A stretch of DNA of 64,000 bases from Nocardia caishijiensis NBRC 108228 (GTDB taxonomy: Bacteria; Actinomycetota; Actinomycetes; Mycobacteriales; Mycobacteriaceae): positions 310,001 through 374,000 of the forward strand of contig NZ_BDBE01000025.1 in the NCBI RefSeq assembly GCF_001612825.1, given 5' to 3'. The stretch's first letter is position 1, and each line of letters starts with the position of its first letter. The notes under the pieces are model-generated. The model had not been told where the DNA came from. It did not search any database and saw nothing but the letters and a program-made list of their open reading frames with translations. The translations under genes were made by a program, and so were the position numbers. Below are positions 43,481 to 52,771 of this stretch, piece after piece.

Positions 43481-44971
43481 GTGGCACCTCAGCGGGACGC
43501 GGTCATCGTCGGGGCGGGTTTCGGCGGTATGGGCGCCGCCATCGAACTCGACCGGCTCGGGCTGCGCGATTTCGTCATCCTGGAACGTGAGGACGACCTG
43601 GGCGGTACCTGGCATGTGAACCGGTACCCGGGTCTCGCCGTGGACATCGCCTCGGTCACCTACTCCTACTCCTTCGCACCGAATCCGTACTGGAGCAGGT
43701 TGTTCGCGCCCGGCGCCGAGCTGAAGAAATACGCCGAGCACGTCGCGGACAAGTACGGGTTGCGTGCTCGGATGCGGTTCGGCACCGAGGTGCGAGGCGC
43801 GCGCTGGGACGACGACAACCAGCAGTGGGTGGTGAGCATCGCGGGCGGCGAACCCGTCACCGCGCGGTATCTGGTCACCGCCACCGGGTTCCTGTCCCAG
43901 CCCTACACGCCGCCGTTCCCGGGCATCGAATCCTTCGCGGGCACGATCATCCACTCCACCGCTTGGGACGCGGACTACGACCTCACCGATCGTCGCGCGG
44001 CGGTGATCGGGACCGGTGCCACGGCGGTGCAGCTGGTCCCCGAGCTGGCGGCGAAGGTGGCGTCGCTGACGGTGTTCCAGCGCACACCGATCTGGGTGGT
44101 GCCCAAGGTCGACACTCCGATTCCCGAGGTGGTGCAGCGCGCGTTCGCGGCGGTCCCGCTCACCCAGAAGGCCGCGCGACTGGCCAACACCGCCCTGCTC
44201 GAGGCGATCATGCTGGTGGGGGTGCTGCACTACAAGCAGGCCAAACCGCTCAACACCGCCGCCGCCCTGCTGGCCAAGGCGCACCTGTTCGCCCAGGTGC
44301 GCGATGCCGACACCCGGGCCAAGCTCACCCCGCACTACGACTTCGGCTGCAAGCGGCCCACGTTCTCCAACGCCTACTTCGCGACCTTCAACCAGCCGCA
44401 CGTGCGCCTGGAAACCGAGTCGATCGACCACGTCGAACCCGATGGCATCGTCACCGCCGACGGGCACAAGACGGTGATCGACACCCTGGTCCTTGCCACC
44501 GGCTTCAACCTCTGGGACGCGAACTTCCCGGCCATCGAGGTGATCGGACGCGACGGGCTCGATCTCGGAAAGTTCTGGCGCGACAACCGCTTCCAGGCCT
44601 ACGAGGGCATCACGGTGCCGAAGTTCCCGAACTTCCTCTCGCTGAACAGTCCCTACTCCTACAGCGGGCTGTCGTACTTCACCACCATCGAGACCCAGAT
44701 GAAGCACATGGGCAGGCTGTTCACCGAACTCTCGCGACGCGGCGAGCACACCTTCGAGGTCACCGAGGAGGCCAACGCCCGTTTCCTGGACCGGGTGACC
44801 GCCGACCTCGGTTCCTCGGTGTTCTACGGCGGCGACTGCTCCGGGGCACGCAGCTATTACTTCAACCAGCACGGTGAGGCCGCGTTGCTGCGGCCGACCA
44901 GCACCCTCACGGCGCACCGGGAGGCCGTCGGCTTCCCGCTCGACGACTACACCTACGGTCGCGGTGCGTGA
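43481..44971 (+). CDS. Flavin-containing (Baeyer-Villiger-type) monooxygenase
   Basis: The 496-residue flavoprotein has an FAD loop VIVGAGFGGMGAAIELDRLG near residue 7. The Baeyer-Villiger fingerprint appears as FAGTIIHSTAWD near 150 (FxGxxxHxxxW[D/P]). A second NADPH loop AVIGTGATAVQLVPEL lies near 173, and a late VLATGFNLWD. Such enzymes insert oxygen next to ketones or oxidise heteroatoms, often in steroid or terpenoid breakdown. GTG 43481 follows GGAGGT. It is alone under its own operator-like palindrome. Substrate unknown. Confidence 0.88.
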   Translation: MAPQRDAVIVGAGFGGMGAAIELDRLGLRDFVILEREDDLGGTWHVNRYPGLAVDIASVTYSYSFAPNPYWSRLFAPGAELKKYAEHVADKYGLRARMRFGTEVRGARWDDDNQQWVVSIAGGEPVTARYLVTATGFLSQPYTPPFPGIESFAGTIIHSTAWDADYDLTDRRAAVIGTGATAVQLVPELAAKVASLTVFQRTPIWVVPKVDTPIPEVVQRAFAAVPLTQKAARLANTALLEAIMLVGVLHYKQAKPLNTAAALLAKAHLFAQVRDADTRAKLTPHYDFGCKRPTFSNAYFATFNQPHVRLETESIDHVEPDGIVTADGHKTVIDTLVLATGFNLWDANFPAIEVIGRDGLDLGKFWRDNRFQAYEGITVPKFPNFLSLNSPYSYSGLSYFTTIETQMKHMGRLFTELSRRGEHTFEVTEEANARFLDRVTADLGSSVFYGGDCSGARSYYFNQHGEAALLRPTSTLTAHREAVGFPLDDYTYGRGA

Positions 44972-45081
44972 CCGGCGTTTCGCCGCGCGCGACGGTGTCC
45001 GGTGTGTCGGCCCGGCGGGGAACTGGCAGACTGTCAGTCGTACCTGCACCGTCCACCACTGACTAGGGACTGACTTCGACG

Positions 45082-45423
45082 ATGGACTTCCTGTTTCCGC
45101 TGCTGATCCTGGCCCTGCTCGTGCCGATGTTCTTCGGTATCCGCAAACAGAAGCGCGAGGCCGAGAAGGTCGCGAGCATGCAGGAGACCCTGAAGGTCGG
45201 TGACCAGGTGATCACCACCTCCGGTCTCTACGGCACCGTCGTCGAGGTGGACGATTCCTCCGTCGACCTGGAGATCGCCGAGGACGTCGTCACCACCTGG
45301 CTGCGTCAGGCCATCCGTGAGGTGCGCAACGAGGAGACGGTGGCCGCCGAGACCACCGAAGCCACCGACGCCCCCGTCGAAGAGGCCGTCGATCAGACCG
45401 AGACCCGGCTGACCAAGGACTGA
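45082..45423 (+). CDS. yajC: Preprotein translocase subunit YajC
   Basis: The 113-residue protein has one N-terminal membrane helix (residues 3-21, FLFPLLILALLVPMFFGIRK). The conserved YajC body follows (KVGDQVITTSGLYGTVVEVD), then an acidic tail. It is an accessory of the SecYEG-SecDF export machinery. It heads the yajC-secD-secF cluster. Confidence 0.95.
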   Translation: MDFLFPLLILALLVPMFFGIRKQKREAEKVASMQETLKVGDQVITTSGLYGTVVEVDDSSVDLEIAEDVVTTWLRQAIREVRNEETVAAETTEATDAPVEEAVDQTETRLTKD

Positions 45424-45522
45424 GCAGTTCCCTTTCCCGCCGGGCGACGTACGAGCGCGCCCGGCCGGGCACCGTTGTGCCCACCGATTCGGCCTCGACT
45501 TCCGCCTAGGAGATGACCTGCT

Positions 45523-47250
45523 GTGCCACCTTCCCAAGGATCGGCGCATCCGTTCCGGCTGCTCGGCGTCTACGCCGCGCTGCTGGCCGTGATCTACGCG
45601 CTGGTGTTCTTCACCGGTGACCATTCGCCCAAGCCCAAGCTCGGTATCGACCTGCAGGGCGGCACCCGCGTCACGTTGACCGCGCGCACGCCCGACGGCA
45701 ACGATCCGACCCGCGAGAGCCTGCAGAAGGCGCAGGAGATCATCGAGAACCGCGTGAACGGTCTCGGCGTCTCGGGCTCCGAAGTGGTCATCGACGGCAC
45801 CAACCTCGTGATCACGGTTCCGGGTGAGGAAAGCCAGCAGGCGCGCGCCCTGGCCACCACCGCCAAGCTCTACATCCGTCCGGTGCTCTATGCCGCCCCG
45901 CCGCAGGCCGGTGGCGCCGCCGCGCCGGGGCAGCCGGTGCCCGGCGCCCCGTCCGTCGACCCGAACGCGCCCGCGCCGGGTCAGGCGCCCGCGACCGGTG
46001 ACCCGAACCCGCCCGCGACCGGCGATCCCGCCACCCCGGCACCGGAGACGACCGCCCCCGCGCCGCAGTCGCGCGTGTTCCCGGCCCAGGCCCCGCCGAC
46101 GCCGACCCCGCCGCCCGCCGATCTCACGCCCGCCCAGCAGCAGGCCAAGGAGATCGCCGACGCCAAGGCACTGCGGCAGAGCGCCGACCAGAACATGCAG
46201 CAAGTCGCGATGATGAGCATGGACTGCACCAAGCCCGATCCACTGGCGGGCAACGACGACCCGGCCCTGCCGCTGGTCACCTGCTCGCAGGACGGCACCG
46301 AGGTGTTCCTGCTCGGCCCCAGCCGCATCGACGGCCAGGAGATCGCCGACGCCACCTCCGGCTTCAACGCCCAGCAGGCCCGCCACGAGGTGAACCTCGA
46401 GTTCCGTTCCAGCGGCACCGAAGCCTGGGGCGCGCTCACCGGTGAGTACGTCAACAAGCGGGTCGCGTTCGTGCTCGACTCCAAGGTCGTGAGCGCCCCG
46501 CAGGTGCAGCAGGGTCCGCAGCTCGGCGGCAGCACCTCCATCTCGGGCAGCTTCACCGCCGACAGCGCAAGCGAGCTGGCCAATACGCTCAAGTACGGTT
46601 CGCTCCCGTTGTCGTTCACGACGTCGGAGGCCGAGACGGTGTCGGCCACGCTCGGCCTCGCCGCGCTCAAGGCCGGTCTGCTCGCCGGTGCGGTCGGTCT
46701 GCTCGCGGTGCTGTTGTACTGCCTGTTCGTGTATCGGATGCTCGGCTTCCTGGCCGGGTTCTCGCTGATCGCCGCCGGTTTCGCCGTGTACGGCATCATC
46801 GTGCTGCTCGGCCGCTGGATCGGATTCACCCTCGACCTGGCCGGTATCGCCGGTCTGATCATCGGTATCGGTCTGACCGCCGACTCGTTCGTCGTGTTCT
46901 TCGAACGCATCAAGGACGAGATGCGCGAGGGCCGCAGCTTCCGCTCGGCCGTGCCGCGCGGTTGGGCACGGGCCCAGCGGACCAACCTCTCCGGTAAGAC
47001 GGTCAGCCTGATCGCCTCGGTGGTCCTGTACCTGCTCGCCGCCGGTCAGGTGAAGGGCTTCGCGTTCACCCTCGGTGTCACCACCGTGCTCGACGTGATC
47101 GTGCTCTACCTGGTCACCGCCCCGCTGCTGATGCTCGCCGCGCGGTCGCCGTTCTGGGCGAAACCGTCGGTGAACGGTTTGGGTTCGGTGCAGCAGATCG
47201 CCAGGGAACGTGGCGCGGGCCAGGTCCGGCCGAAGGAGATGTCACGATGA
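45523..47250 (+). CDS. secD: Protein translocase subunit SecD
   Basis: The 575-residue RND-type membrane protein has a first helix and the GIDLQGGTRVTLTA motif, then a large extracytoplasmic region. Five C-terminal helices follow, with GLAALKAGLLAGAVGLLAVL and IAGLIIGIGLTADSFVVFFERIKDE. SecD and SecF use the proton gradient to pull exported proteins outward. Residues about 125-205 form a Pro/Ala-rich linker, a feature of mycobacterial and nocardial SecD. The start is GTG 45523 behind AGGAG. Confidence 0.95.
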   Translation: MPPSQGSAHPFRLLGVYAALLAVIYALVFFTGDHSPKPKLGIDLQGGTRVTLTARTPDGNDPTRESLQKAQEIIENRVNGLGVSGSEVVIDGTNLVITVPGEESQQARALATTAKLYIRPVLYAAPPQAGGAAAPGQPVPGAPSVDPNAPAPGQAPATGDPNPPATGDPATPAPETTAPAPQSRVFPAQAPPTPTPPPADLTPAQQQAKEIADAKALRQSADQNMQQVAMMSMDCTKPDPLAGNDDPALPLVTCSQDGTEVFLLGPSRIDGQEIADATSGFNAQQARHEVNLEFRSSGTEAWGALTGEYVNKRVAFVLDSKVVSAPQVQQGPQLGGSTSISGSFTADSASELANTLKYGSLPLSFTTSEAETVSATLGLAALKAGLLAGAVGLLAVLLYCLFVYRMLGFLAGFSLIAAGFAVYGIIVLLGRWIGFTLDLAGIAGLIIGIGLTADSFVVFFERIKDEMREGRSFRSAVPRGWARAQRTNLSGKTVSLIASVVLYLLAAGQVKGFAFTLGVTTVLDVIVLYLVTAPLLMLAARSPFWAKPSVNGLGSVQQIARERGAGQVRPKEMSR

Positions 47251-48425
47251 GAAACGCCGATCCGACGACCGAATCGCTGAGCCTGGACAAGGCCGAGCCG
47301 ACGGCGTCGCCGCAGCACGGGTTCTTCGAACGCCTCTACACCGGCACCGGTGGCTTCCCGATCGTCAGCAGGCGCAAGTTCTTCTACACGATGTCGGCGG
47401 TGTTGCTGCTGATCTCGATCCTGAGCATCGCGGTGCGCGGTTTCACCCTCGGGATCGACTTCGAGGGCGGCACCCGCATCCAGGTTCCCGCGCTGGCGAA
47501 CGTCAGCACCCAGGACGTGGAGGACACCTACGCCGAGACCCTCGGCCACGGCCCGGTGACAGTGCAGGAGGTCGGGTCCGGTTCCGCCGCCACCATCCAG
47601 GTGCGCTCGGAGACCCTCGACAAGGACCAGACCGACCAGCTCCAGGGTGCGTTGCGCGCGATGCTGGAAAAGGAGTCCGAGACCTCGGTCGGCCTCGACG
47701 CCATCAGCATCGCCGAGATCAGTGAGACCTGGGGTGGCCAGATCACCCAGAAGGCGCTGATCGCGCTCGCGGTGTTCGTGGCGCTGACGATGGTCTACAT
47801 CGCCATCCGCTTCGAACGGGACATGTCGATCGCGGCGATCGTGTCGCTGTTCTTCAACCTCATCGTCACGGCGGGCATCTACTCGCTGGTCGGATTCGAG
47901 GTGACCCCGGCCGCGGTGATCGGTCTGCTCACGATCCTCGGTTACGTGCTCTACGACAACGTGGTCGTCTTCGACAAGGTCGAGGAGAACACCCGAGGCA
48001 TCCTGCATCTGAACAAGCGCACCTACGCCGAACAGGCCAACCTCGCCGCCAACCAGACCCTGATGCGCTCGATCAGCACCACCGTCATCGGCATCCTGCC
48101 GATCATCGGCATGCTGGTGATCGCGGTGTGGATGCTCGGCGTCGGCACGCTCAAGGACCTCGCGCTGGTGCAGTTGGTCGGCATGATCGTCGGCGCCTAC
48201 TCCTCGATCTTCCTCGCCGTGCCGGTGCTGGTGTCGATCAAGGAGCGCTGGGGTCCGGTCGCCGCGCACACCAAGAAGGTGCTCGACAAGCGCGCCGGTA
48301 TCGGCACCACGCGGGTGCCGGTGACGGCGGGCGCTCGGGCCGCGCGCGGTCCACGCCCCACCGACGCGGGCGCGCCGAGGCCAGGTGCGCGACCGAGCGG
48401 AAAGCGGCACAAGGGCAGGCACTGA
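47247..48425 (+). CDS. secF: Protein translocase subunit SecF
   Basis: The 392-residue partner of SecD starts in an ATGA overlap with the secD stop. It has the GIDFEGGTRIQVPAL motif after helix 1 and the helix cluster AAVIGLLTILGYVLYDNVVVFDKVEEN with the conserved YDNVVVFD. The Arg/Gly/Pro-rich tail is cytoplasmic. It completes the SecDF motor. Confidence 0.95.
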   Translation: MRNADPTTESLSLDKAEPTASPQHGFFERLYTGTGGFPIVSRRKFFYTMSAVLLLISILSIAVRGFTLGIDFEGGTRIQVPALANVSTQDVEDTYAETLGHGPVTVQEVGSGSAATIQVRSETLDKDQTDQLQGALRAMLEKESETSVGLDAISIAEISETWGGQITQKALIALAVFVALTMVYIAIRFERDMSIAAIVSLFFNLIVTAGIYSLVGFEVTPAAVIGLLTILGYVLYDNVVVFDKVEENTRGILHLNKRTYAEQANLAANQTLMRSISTTVIGILPIIGMLVIAVWMLGVGTLKDLALVQLVGMIVGAYSSIFLAVPVLVSIKERWGPVAAHTKKVLDKRAGIGTTRVPVTAGARAARGPRPTDAGAPRPGARPSGKRHKGRH

Positions 48426-48447
48426 CGGCACGAGCAGGGGTCTCATC

Positions 48448-50160
48448 ATGCGACGCAGCACGATTCGGCTGATCACCGTCCTCGCCGCGACCGGCCTCGG
48501 TGCCGGTCTGGTCACCGGGTGCTCGACCAAGAACCAGGTGCCCTCGATCGGTTACGCCGTCGACGCGACCGTGGCCAGTTACAACGGTGGCAGCACCCTC
48601 GGTGCGACCAGCGGTGCGGCGGCGGTGTTCGGCCGGGTGCTCACCGGGTTCTTCTACACCGGACCCGACGGTCAGCAGGTCGCCGACACCGACGCGGGCA
48701 CCGCCAAGGAGGTGCCGGGCGAGACGCAGACCGTGCAGTACCGGCTCAATCCCGACGGGGTGTACTCCGACGGGGTCGCGACCTCCTGCGACGATCTGGT
48801 GCTGGCCTGGTCGGCGCGGTCGGGCCGGTTCACCCGGCCCGGCGACCGCGCCCAGGCGCCGCTGTTCGACGCCGCGAGCACCGACGGTTACGACGACATC
48901 GAGCGGGTGGACTGCCAACCGGGATCCAAGGACGCCACCGTGGTGTTCCGGCCGGGCAGGCACTACCTGCCGTGGCGCACCCTGTTCACCGCCGCCGAGC
49001 TGATGCCCGCGCACGTGGTCGCCCAGGCCGTCGGGGTGCCGAATGTGGTCGACGCGCTGCAGTCCGGTGACGGTGCGGTGATCGGCCGGATCGCCGATTT
49101 CTGGAACTCGGGCTGGACCATGGCGCCGGGGGAGCTCGATCTCACCAAGTTCCCGTCGTCGGGTCCGTACCGCGTCGAATCCTTCTCCGCCACCGATGGT
49201 CTGGTGCTGGTGATCAACGAGAAGTGGTGGGGCTCGGCCCCCCAGACCAGTCGGATCGTGGTCTGGCCCAAGGGCACCGACTACGCGGCCAAGGCCGAGG
49301 AGAACGCGCTGGGCGTGGTCGACCTCGGTGCGGGCTCGGTGACCGACCTGTCGCTCGCGGGTTTCGACGAGCAGACCGTTCCCGGCCGCGGTGTCGAGCA
49401 GCTCGTGCTCGGGACGGCGGGCGTGTTCGCCCGGGTGGAGACGCGCCGCGCCTTCGCCCAGTGCGTCCCGCGTCAAGCGTTGTTCGACACCCTCGGCAAG
49501 GCCGGTGAGGTCCCGCCGCGTGGTCTGGGTTCGGGAACCCTGAATTCGCGGCTGGTACAGCAGGACTCGCTCTACTACGGCGCGGTCTCCGGGTCGGGGG
49601 ACCGCTATCGCGGCACCGACATCCCCGGCGCCACGGCCACCCTCGCCTCGGCGGGCACCGCGCAACCGACCATCCGGATCGGCTACCGGACCCCCGACGC
49701 ACGCCGGGCGAAGACCGTGGCGATGATCGCGGAATCCTGTCGCGGCGCTGGCATCACCGTCGTCGACGCGGGCGCACCGGATTTCACACCGACCACGCTC
49801 GGCGCGGGCGCGGTGGACGCGGTGCTCGGCAGCACGGCGGCGGTGCCGGGACCGGCCGGATCGGCGACCGGTGTCGCCGCGTTCGCCGCGTTGCGGGCCG
49901 GTAACGGGCTCGATGCGGGAGGTTTCGGGAACGCTCGCTACGATGCCATCACCGATCAGCTTGCGGGCGAGACCGATTCGACCGCGACGCTGAATCTGCT
50001 GACCGAGGCCGAGAACCTGTTGTGGGCGCAGCTGCCGAGCATTCCGTTGTTCGCCACCCCGCGCACCATCGCGTTCGGTAGCGGCATGCAGAACGGGATC
50101 CCCGGCCCCACCCAGGCGGGGACAGGGTGGAACATGGATCGCTGGGTGTTGCAGCGATGA
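48448..50160 (+). CDS. Family-5 substrate-binding lipoprotein
   Basis: The 570-residue lipoprotein has a signal peptide with lipobox LVTGC (Cys near 25). It has a solute-binding family 5 body with the QYRLNPDGVYSDGVATSCDDLVLAW segment shared by oligopeptide-binding proteins. No permease genes adjoin it. The same orphan lipoprotein lies between secF and apt in mycobacteria, so its place is conserved. Ligand unknown. ATG 48448 is chosen so that the signal peptide begins at once. Confidence 0.88.
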   Translation: MRRSTIRLITVLAATGLGAGLVTGCSTKNQVPSIGYAVDATVASYNGGSTLGATSGAAAVFGRVLTGFFYTGPDGQQVADTDAGTAKEVPGETQTVQYRLNPDGVYSDGVATSCDDLVLAWSARSGRFTRPGDRAQAPLFDAASTDGYDDIERVDCQPGSKDATVVFRPGRHYLPWRTLFTAAELMPAHVVAQAVGVPNVVDALQSGDGAVIGRIADFWNSGWTMAPGELDLTKFPSSGPYRVESFSATDGLVLVINEKWWGSAPQTSRIVVWPKGTDYAAKAEENALGVVDLGAGSVTDLSLAGFDEQTVPGRGVEQLVLGTAGVFARVETRRAFAQCVPRQALFDTLGKAGEVPPRGLGSGTLNSRLVQQDSLYYGAVSGSGDRYRGTDIPGATATLASAGTAQPTIRIGYRTPDARRAKTVAMIAESCRGAGITVVDAGAPDFTPTTLGAGAVDAVLGSTAAVPGPAGSATGVAAFAALRAGNGLDAGGFGNARYDAITDQLAGETDSTATLNLLTEAENLLWAQLPSIPLFATPRTIAFGSGMQNGIPGPTQAGTGWNMDRWVLQR

Positions 50161-50186
50161 GTCGTGGACGTGAGACAGAGGTGGCG

Positions 50187-50759
50187 ATGAGCAAGCACGC
50201 GGTGGTGGAATCCGCCGATCAGGTCGGCGAACGGACCGAGAAGGCCGCCGCCGCGGTCGCCCGGCTCACCCGCTGGCACGACGACTTCCCGACCCCCGGT
50301 GTGCGTTTCGCCGATCTCACCCCCGTGTTCGCCGATGCCGAGGGCTTCCGCGCCGTCATCGACTGCTTCGCCGCCGTTGCCACCGACGTGGACCTGGTCG
50401 CCGGGGTGGACGCGCGGGGATTCCTGCTCGGTGCCGGGGTGGCCGCCACTCTCGGCACCGGTGTGCTCGCCATCCGCAAGGGCGGCAAACTGCCCCCGCC
50501 GGTCGTCTCGCGCGAGTACGAACTCGAATACGGCAGTGCCGCACTGGAAATCCCCGCCGACGGGGTGGAGTTGGCGGGCAAGCGCATCCTGCTGCTCGAC
50601 GACGTCCTCGCCACCGGCGGCACCCTGGCCGCGGCGGCGGGTCTGTTCACCGAGGTCGGTGCCGAGGTGGTCGCGGCGGCCGTCGTGCTGGAACTGGAGT
50701 TCCTGAAGGGCCGCGAGCATCAGGGCGACTACCCGGTGACCTCGATCGTCAAGCTCTAG
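50187..50759 (+). CDS. apt: Adenine phosphoribosyltransferase
   Basis: The 190-residue type I PRTase salvages adenine to AMP with PRPP. It has DFPTPGVRFADLTPVF near the start, the flexible RKGGKLPPPVVSREYELEYG loop, and the PRPP-binding motif ILLLDDVLATGGTLAAAAGL. ATG 50187 is used; an upstream ATG at 50157 overlaps the previous stop and would add ten residues. It sits upstream of rel as in mycobacteria, though four genes intervene here. Confidence 0.95.
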   Translation: MSKHAVVESADQVGERTEKAAAAVARLTRWHDDFPTPGVRFADLTPVFADAEGFRAVIDCFAAVATDVDLVAGVDARGFLLGAGVAATLGTGVLAIRKGGKLPPPVVSREYELEYGSAALEIPADGVELAGKRILLLDDVLATGGTLAAAAGLFTEVGAEVVAAAVVLELEFLKGREHQGDYPVTSIVKL

Positions 50760-51363
50760 GTTCGCGCCACATCGGCCACACCGACGGGCCGTCGGGCAGG
50801 TGCAGTTCGTCGGTGACGACGAAACCGAACCGTTCGTAGTAGGCGAGGTTGGTTGGGCTGCTCGATTCGAGGTAGGCGGCGGTGCCCTCGGTGTCGCAGC
50901 GGTCAAGGCGCGAACGCAGCAGGGCACTGCCGTAACCGCCGCCGCGCACGTCGGGGGCGGTGCCGATCACCGACAGATACCAGTGTGGTTCGCGCGGGTG
51001 GTGTTTCTGCAGCAGGTCGCCGACGGTTTTGCCCGCGAGCATCCGCCGCCCGAACGCACGCCACAGCCCGGGCATCGCGCGCAGGTCGGCGCCGAAGGAA
51101 CCGTAGGGTCCCGGAGGCGCCCACAGCGTCGCACCGCCGATGGTGCCGTCGGGTCGGGTCGCGAGTTCACACGCGCCGAGGGGAACGAAGTAGTGCCTGG
51201 CCAGGGTGCTGAAGAACCAGGGCAGACCGTCGGCGCGGCGCCGCGGGTCCGGCAGGATCCAACTCATCACGGGGTCGTGCTGGAACGCCGAGGCCAAAGT
51301 CTCCGCCAACGCTCCCACGTCGGCCTGTTTCGCCGCGCGCACTGTCGTCAACACATCTGTCAC
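50749..51363 (-). CDS. GNAT family N-acetyltransferase
   Basis: The 204-residue protein has the GNAT core with WYLSVIGTAPDVRGGGYGSALLRSRLDRCD near 125. This includes the acetyl-CoA loop RGGGYGSAL and a following YLESSSPTNLAYYERFGF. The 3' end overlaps the 3' end of the convergent apt gene by 11 bases. Acceptor unknown. Confidence 0.85.
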   Translation of the reverse strand: MTDVLTTVRAAKQADVGALAETLASAFQHDPVMSWILPDPRRRADGLPWFFSTLARHYFVPLGACELATRPDGTIGGATLWAPPGPYGSFGADLRAMPGLWRAFGRRMLAGKTVGDLLQKHHPREPHWYLSVIGTAPDVRGGGYGSALLRSRLDRCDTEGTAAYLESSSPTNLAYYERFGFVVTDELHLPDGPSVWPMWREPRA

Positions 51364-51424
51364 CTTCCTGACGGTGGACGCTGTTCGCCCGCCGATTGTC
51401 CATCGCGCGTCGCCGGGCCGATGT

Positions 51425-52531
51425 TCACCATGTCCAGCTCGTCCGCAGCGGTCCGATCTGCCCGCCGCGTACCGTCGAACGGCAGACCTGCTCTTTCACC
51501 AGCGCGGCCGGGCGGCCGGTGAGAATCGAGGGGAGCGGACGGTCGGCGAGATCGGAGAGCTGGACGAGCGCCTCGCGCCGCCCCAGGCTCAGCGCCTGAC
51601 CGACGTATTTGCGGCGCAACGGTTTCGGTTCGCGACCCGCGAGCACACGCAGGACGGTCTCGGCGGCGTGCACGCCGCAAGGCACGGCGGCCTGACAGCT
51701 CATCCGCAGCGGATTCGTGCCGAGAGCGACCGCGTCACCGGCGCCGACGATGCTTGGTGTCGACGTGCTGACCAGGGTGTCGTCGACGAGCAGGGCCCCG
51801 GCCGCATCCACTTCCAACCCGCTGGACCTGGCCAGGTCCGAGGGCGCGAACGCGGTGGCGGTGATCGCGAGGTCGGTGTCGAGGACGGTGCCGTCGGCGA
51901 GGGTGATCTCGGCTCCGGTGATCGCCACGACCGCCGCCCGGTCGACCACCGTCACCCCGAGCGCCGCGAAGACCGTGCGCACCCGGGCGCGGGCGCGCGC
52001 GGACAGGCTGTGCCCCAGCTCGCCGGTCACCAATCGCACCCGGACAGCACCGGTTTCGGCGAGCTCCGCGGCGGTTTCGATGCCGGTGAGGCCGCCACCG
52101 ATCACCGTCACCGTCGCACCCGTTGGCAGGTCGGCCAGGCGCGACCGGGCACGGTCGGCTTCGGCGCGGGTACCGAGCGAGACCGCGTGCTCGGCCGCAC
52201 CGGCGATGTCGGTGGCGTCGGTGTGGCTGCCCGGGGTGTAGACGAGGTGGTCGTAGCCGATGTCGTCGCCGGAGTCGGTCCGCACGTGCTGGTGTCGCGC
52301 GTCGATGAGCCGCGCGGTGGCGGTGACGATGCGCACGGCATCGGGCAGGACGTCGCGCAGCGGCCGGTGGGCGGTGTGCGTGCCCGCGAGGTACTGGTGC
52401 AACCGGATTCGTTCCACGAAGTCCGGGACGGGATTGAGCAGCGTCACCCGGACACCGGGCCGACGGGCCAGGCGCTTCGCGGCGCTGATCCCGGCGTAGC
52501 CACCGCCGAGGACGAGCACGTCGGCGTTCAT
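51425..52531 (-). CDS. NDH-2-like NAD(P)/FAD-dependent oxidoreductase
   Basis: The 368-residue flavoprotein has the FAD loop VLVLGGGYAGISAAKRLARR at its start and a second nucleotide loop VTVIGGGLTGIETAAELAE near 155. STPSIVGAGDAVAL closes the fold near 275. Similar proteins oxidise NAD(P)H and pass electrons to quinones, but the C-terminal amphipathic membrane helix of NDH-2 is not obvious. ATG 52531 follows AAAGGGGG. Acceptor unknown. Confidence 0.8.
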   Translation of the reverse strand: MNADVLVLGGGYAGISAAKRLARRPGVRVTLLNPVPDFVERIRLHQYLAGTHTAHRPLRDVLPDAVRIVTATARLIDARHQHVRTDSGDDIGYDHLVYTPGSHTDATDIAGAAEHAVSLGTRAEADRARSRLADLPTGATVTVIGGGLTGIETAAELAETGAVRVRLVTGELGHSLSARARARVRTVFAALGVTVVDRAAVVAITGAEITLADGTVLDTDLAITATAFAPSDLARSSGLEVDAAGALLVDDTLVSTSTPSIVGAGDAVALGTNPLRMSCQAAVPCGVHAAETVLRVLAGREPKPLRRKYVGQALSLGRREALVQLSDLADRPLPSILTGRPAALVKEQVCRSTVRGGQIGPLRTSWTW

Positions 52532-52658
52532 TTGCGACCCCCTTTGTCCGCGTTCGACTTTCACGATAGTGATCGGACGCGCACCGGGGGTATGCGGGTG
52601 AGCGGGCTCACCTGAGGAAAAGAATGCGGTGGCGTGCGGCGGGGGAGAGGTGTTATCA

Positions 52659-52706
52659 ATGAAGGGTCTTGTTCCCGGCGATCGGAGTCATGCGTTGATT
52701 TCTTGA
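52659..52706 (+). CDS. Putative 15-residue leader peptide of the ABC-F gene
   Basis: The short frame ATG...TGA encodes MKGLVPGDRSHALIS behind GGGGAGAGG, 65 bp before the ABC-F start. Many antibiotic-resistance ABC-F genes are controlled by ribosome stalling on such leader peptides. A CACCTCGAGGTG palindrome (52754-52765) overlaps the ABC-F ribosome binding site. It is a hypothesis from layout alone. Confidence 0.3.
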   Translation: MKGLVPGDRSHALIS

Positions 52707-52771
52707 GGTAGCGCTTCCGGGCGGTCCGCATCGTGCGCACCGCGTATCCGTCGCACCTCGAGGTGGTCCGC

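Noticed and set aside
45900-46120. Pro/Ala-rich repeats inside secD as a possible insertion
   Set aside because: The reading frame is intact, and Pro-rich linkers are normal in mycobacterial and nocardial SecD.
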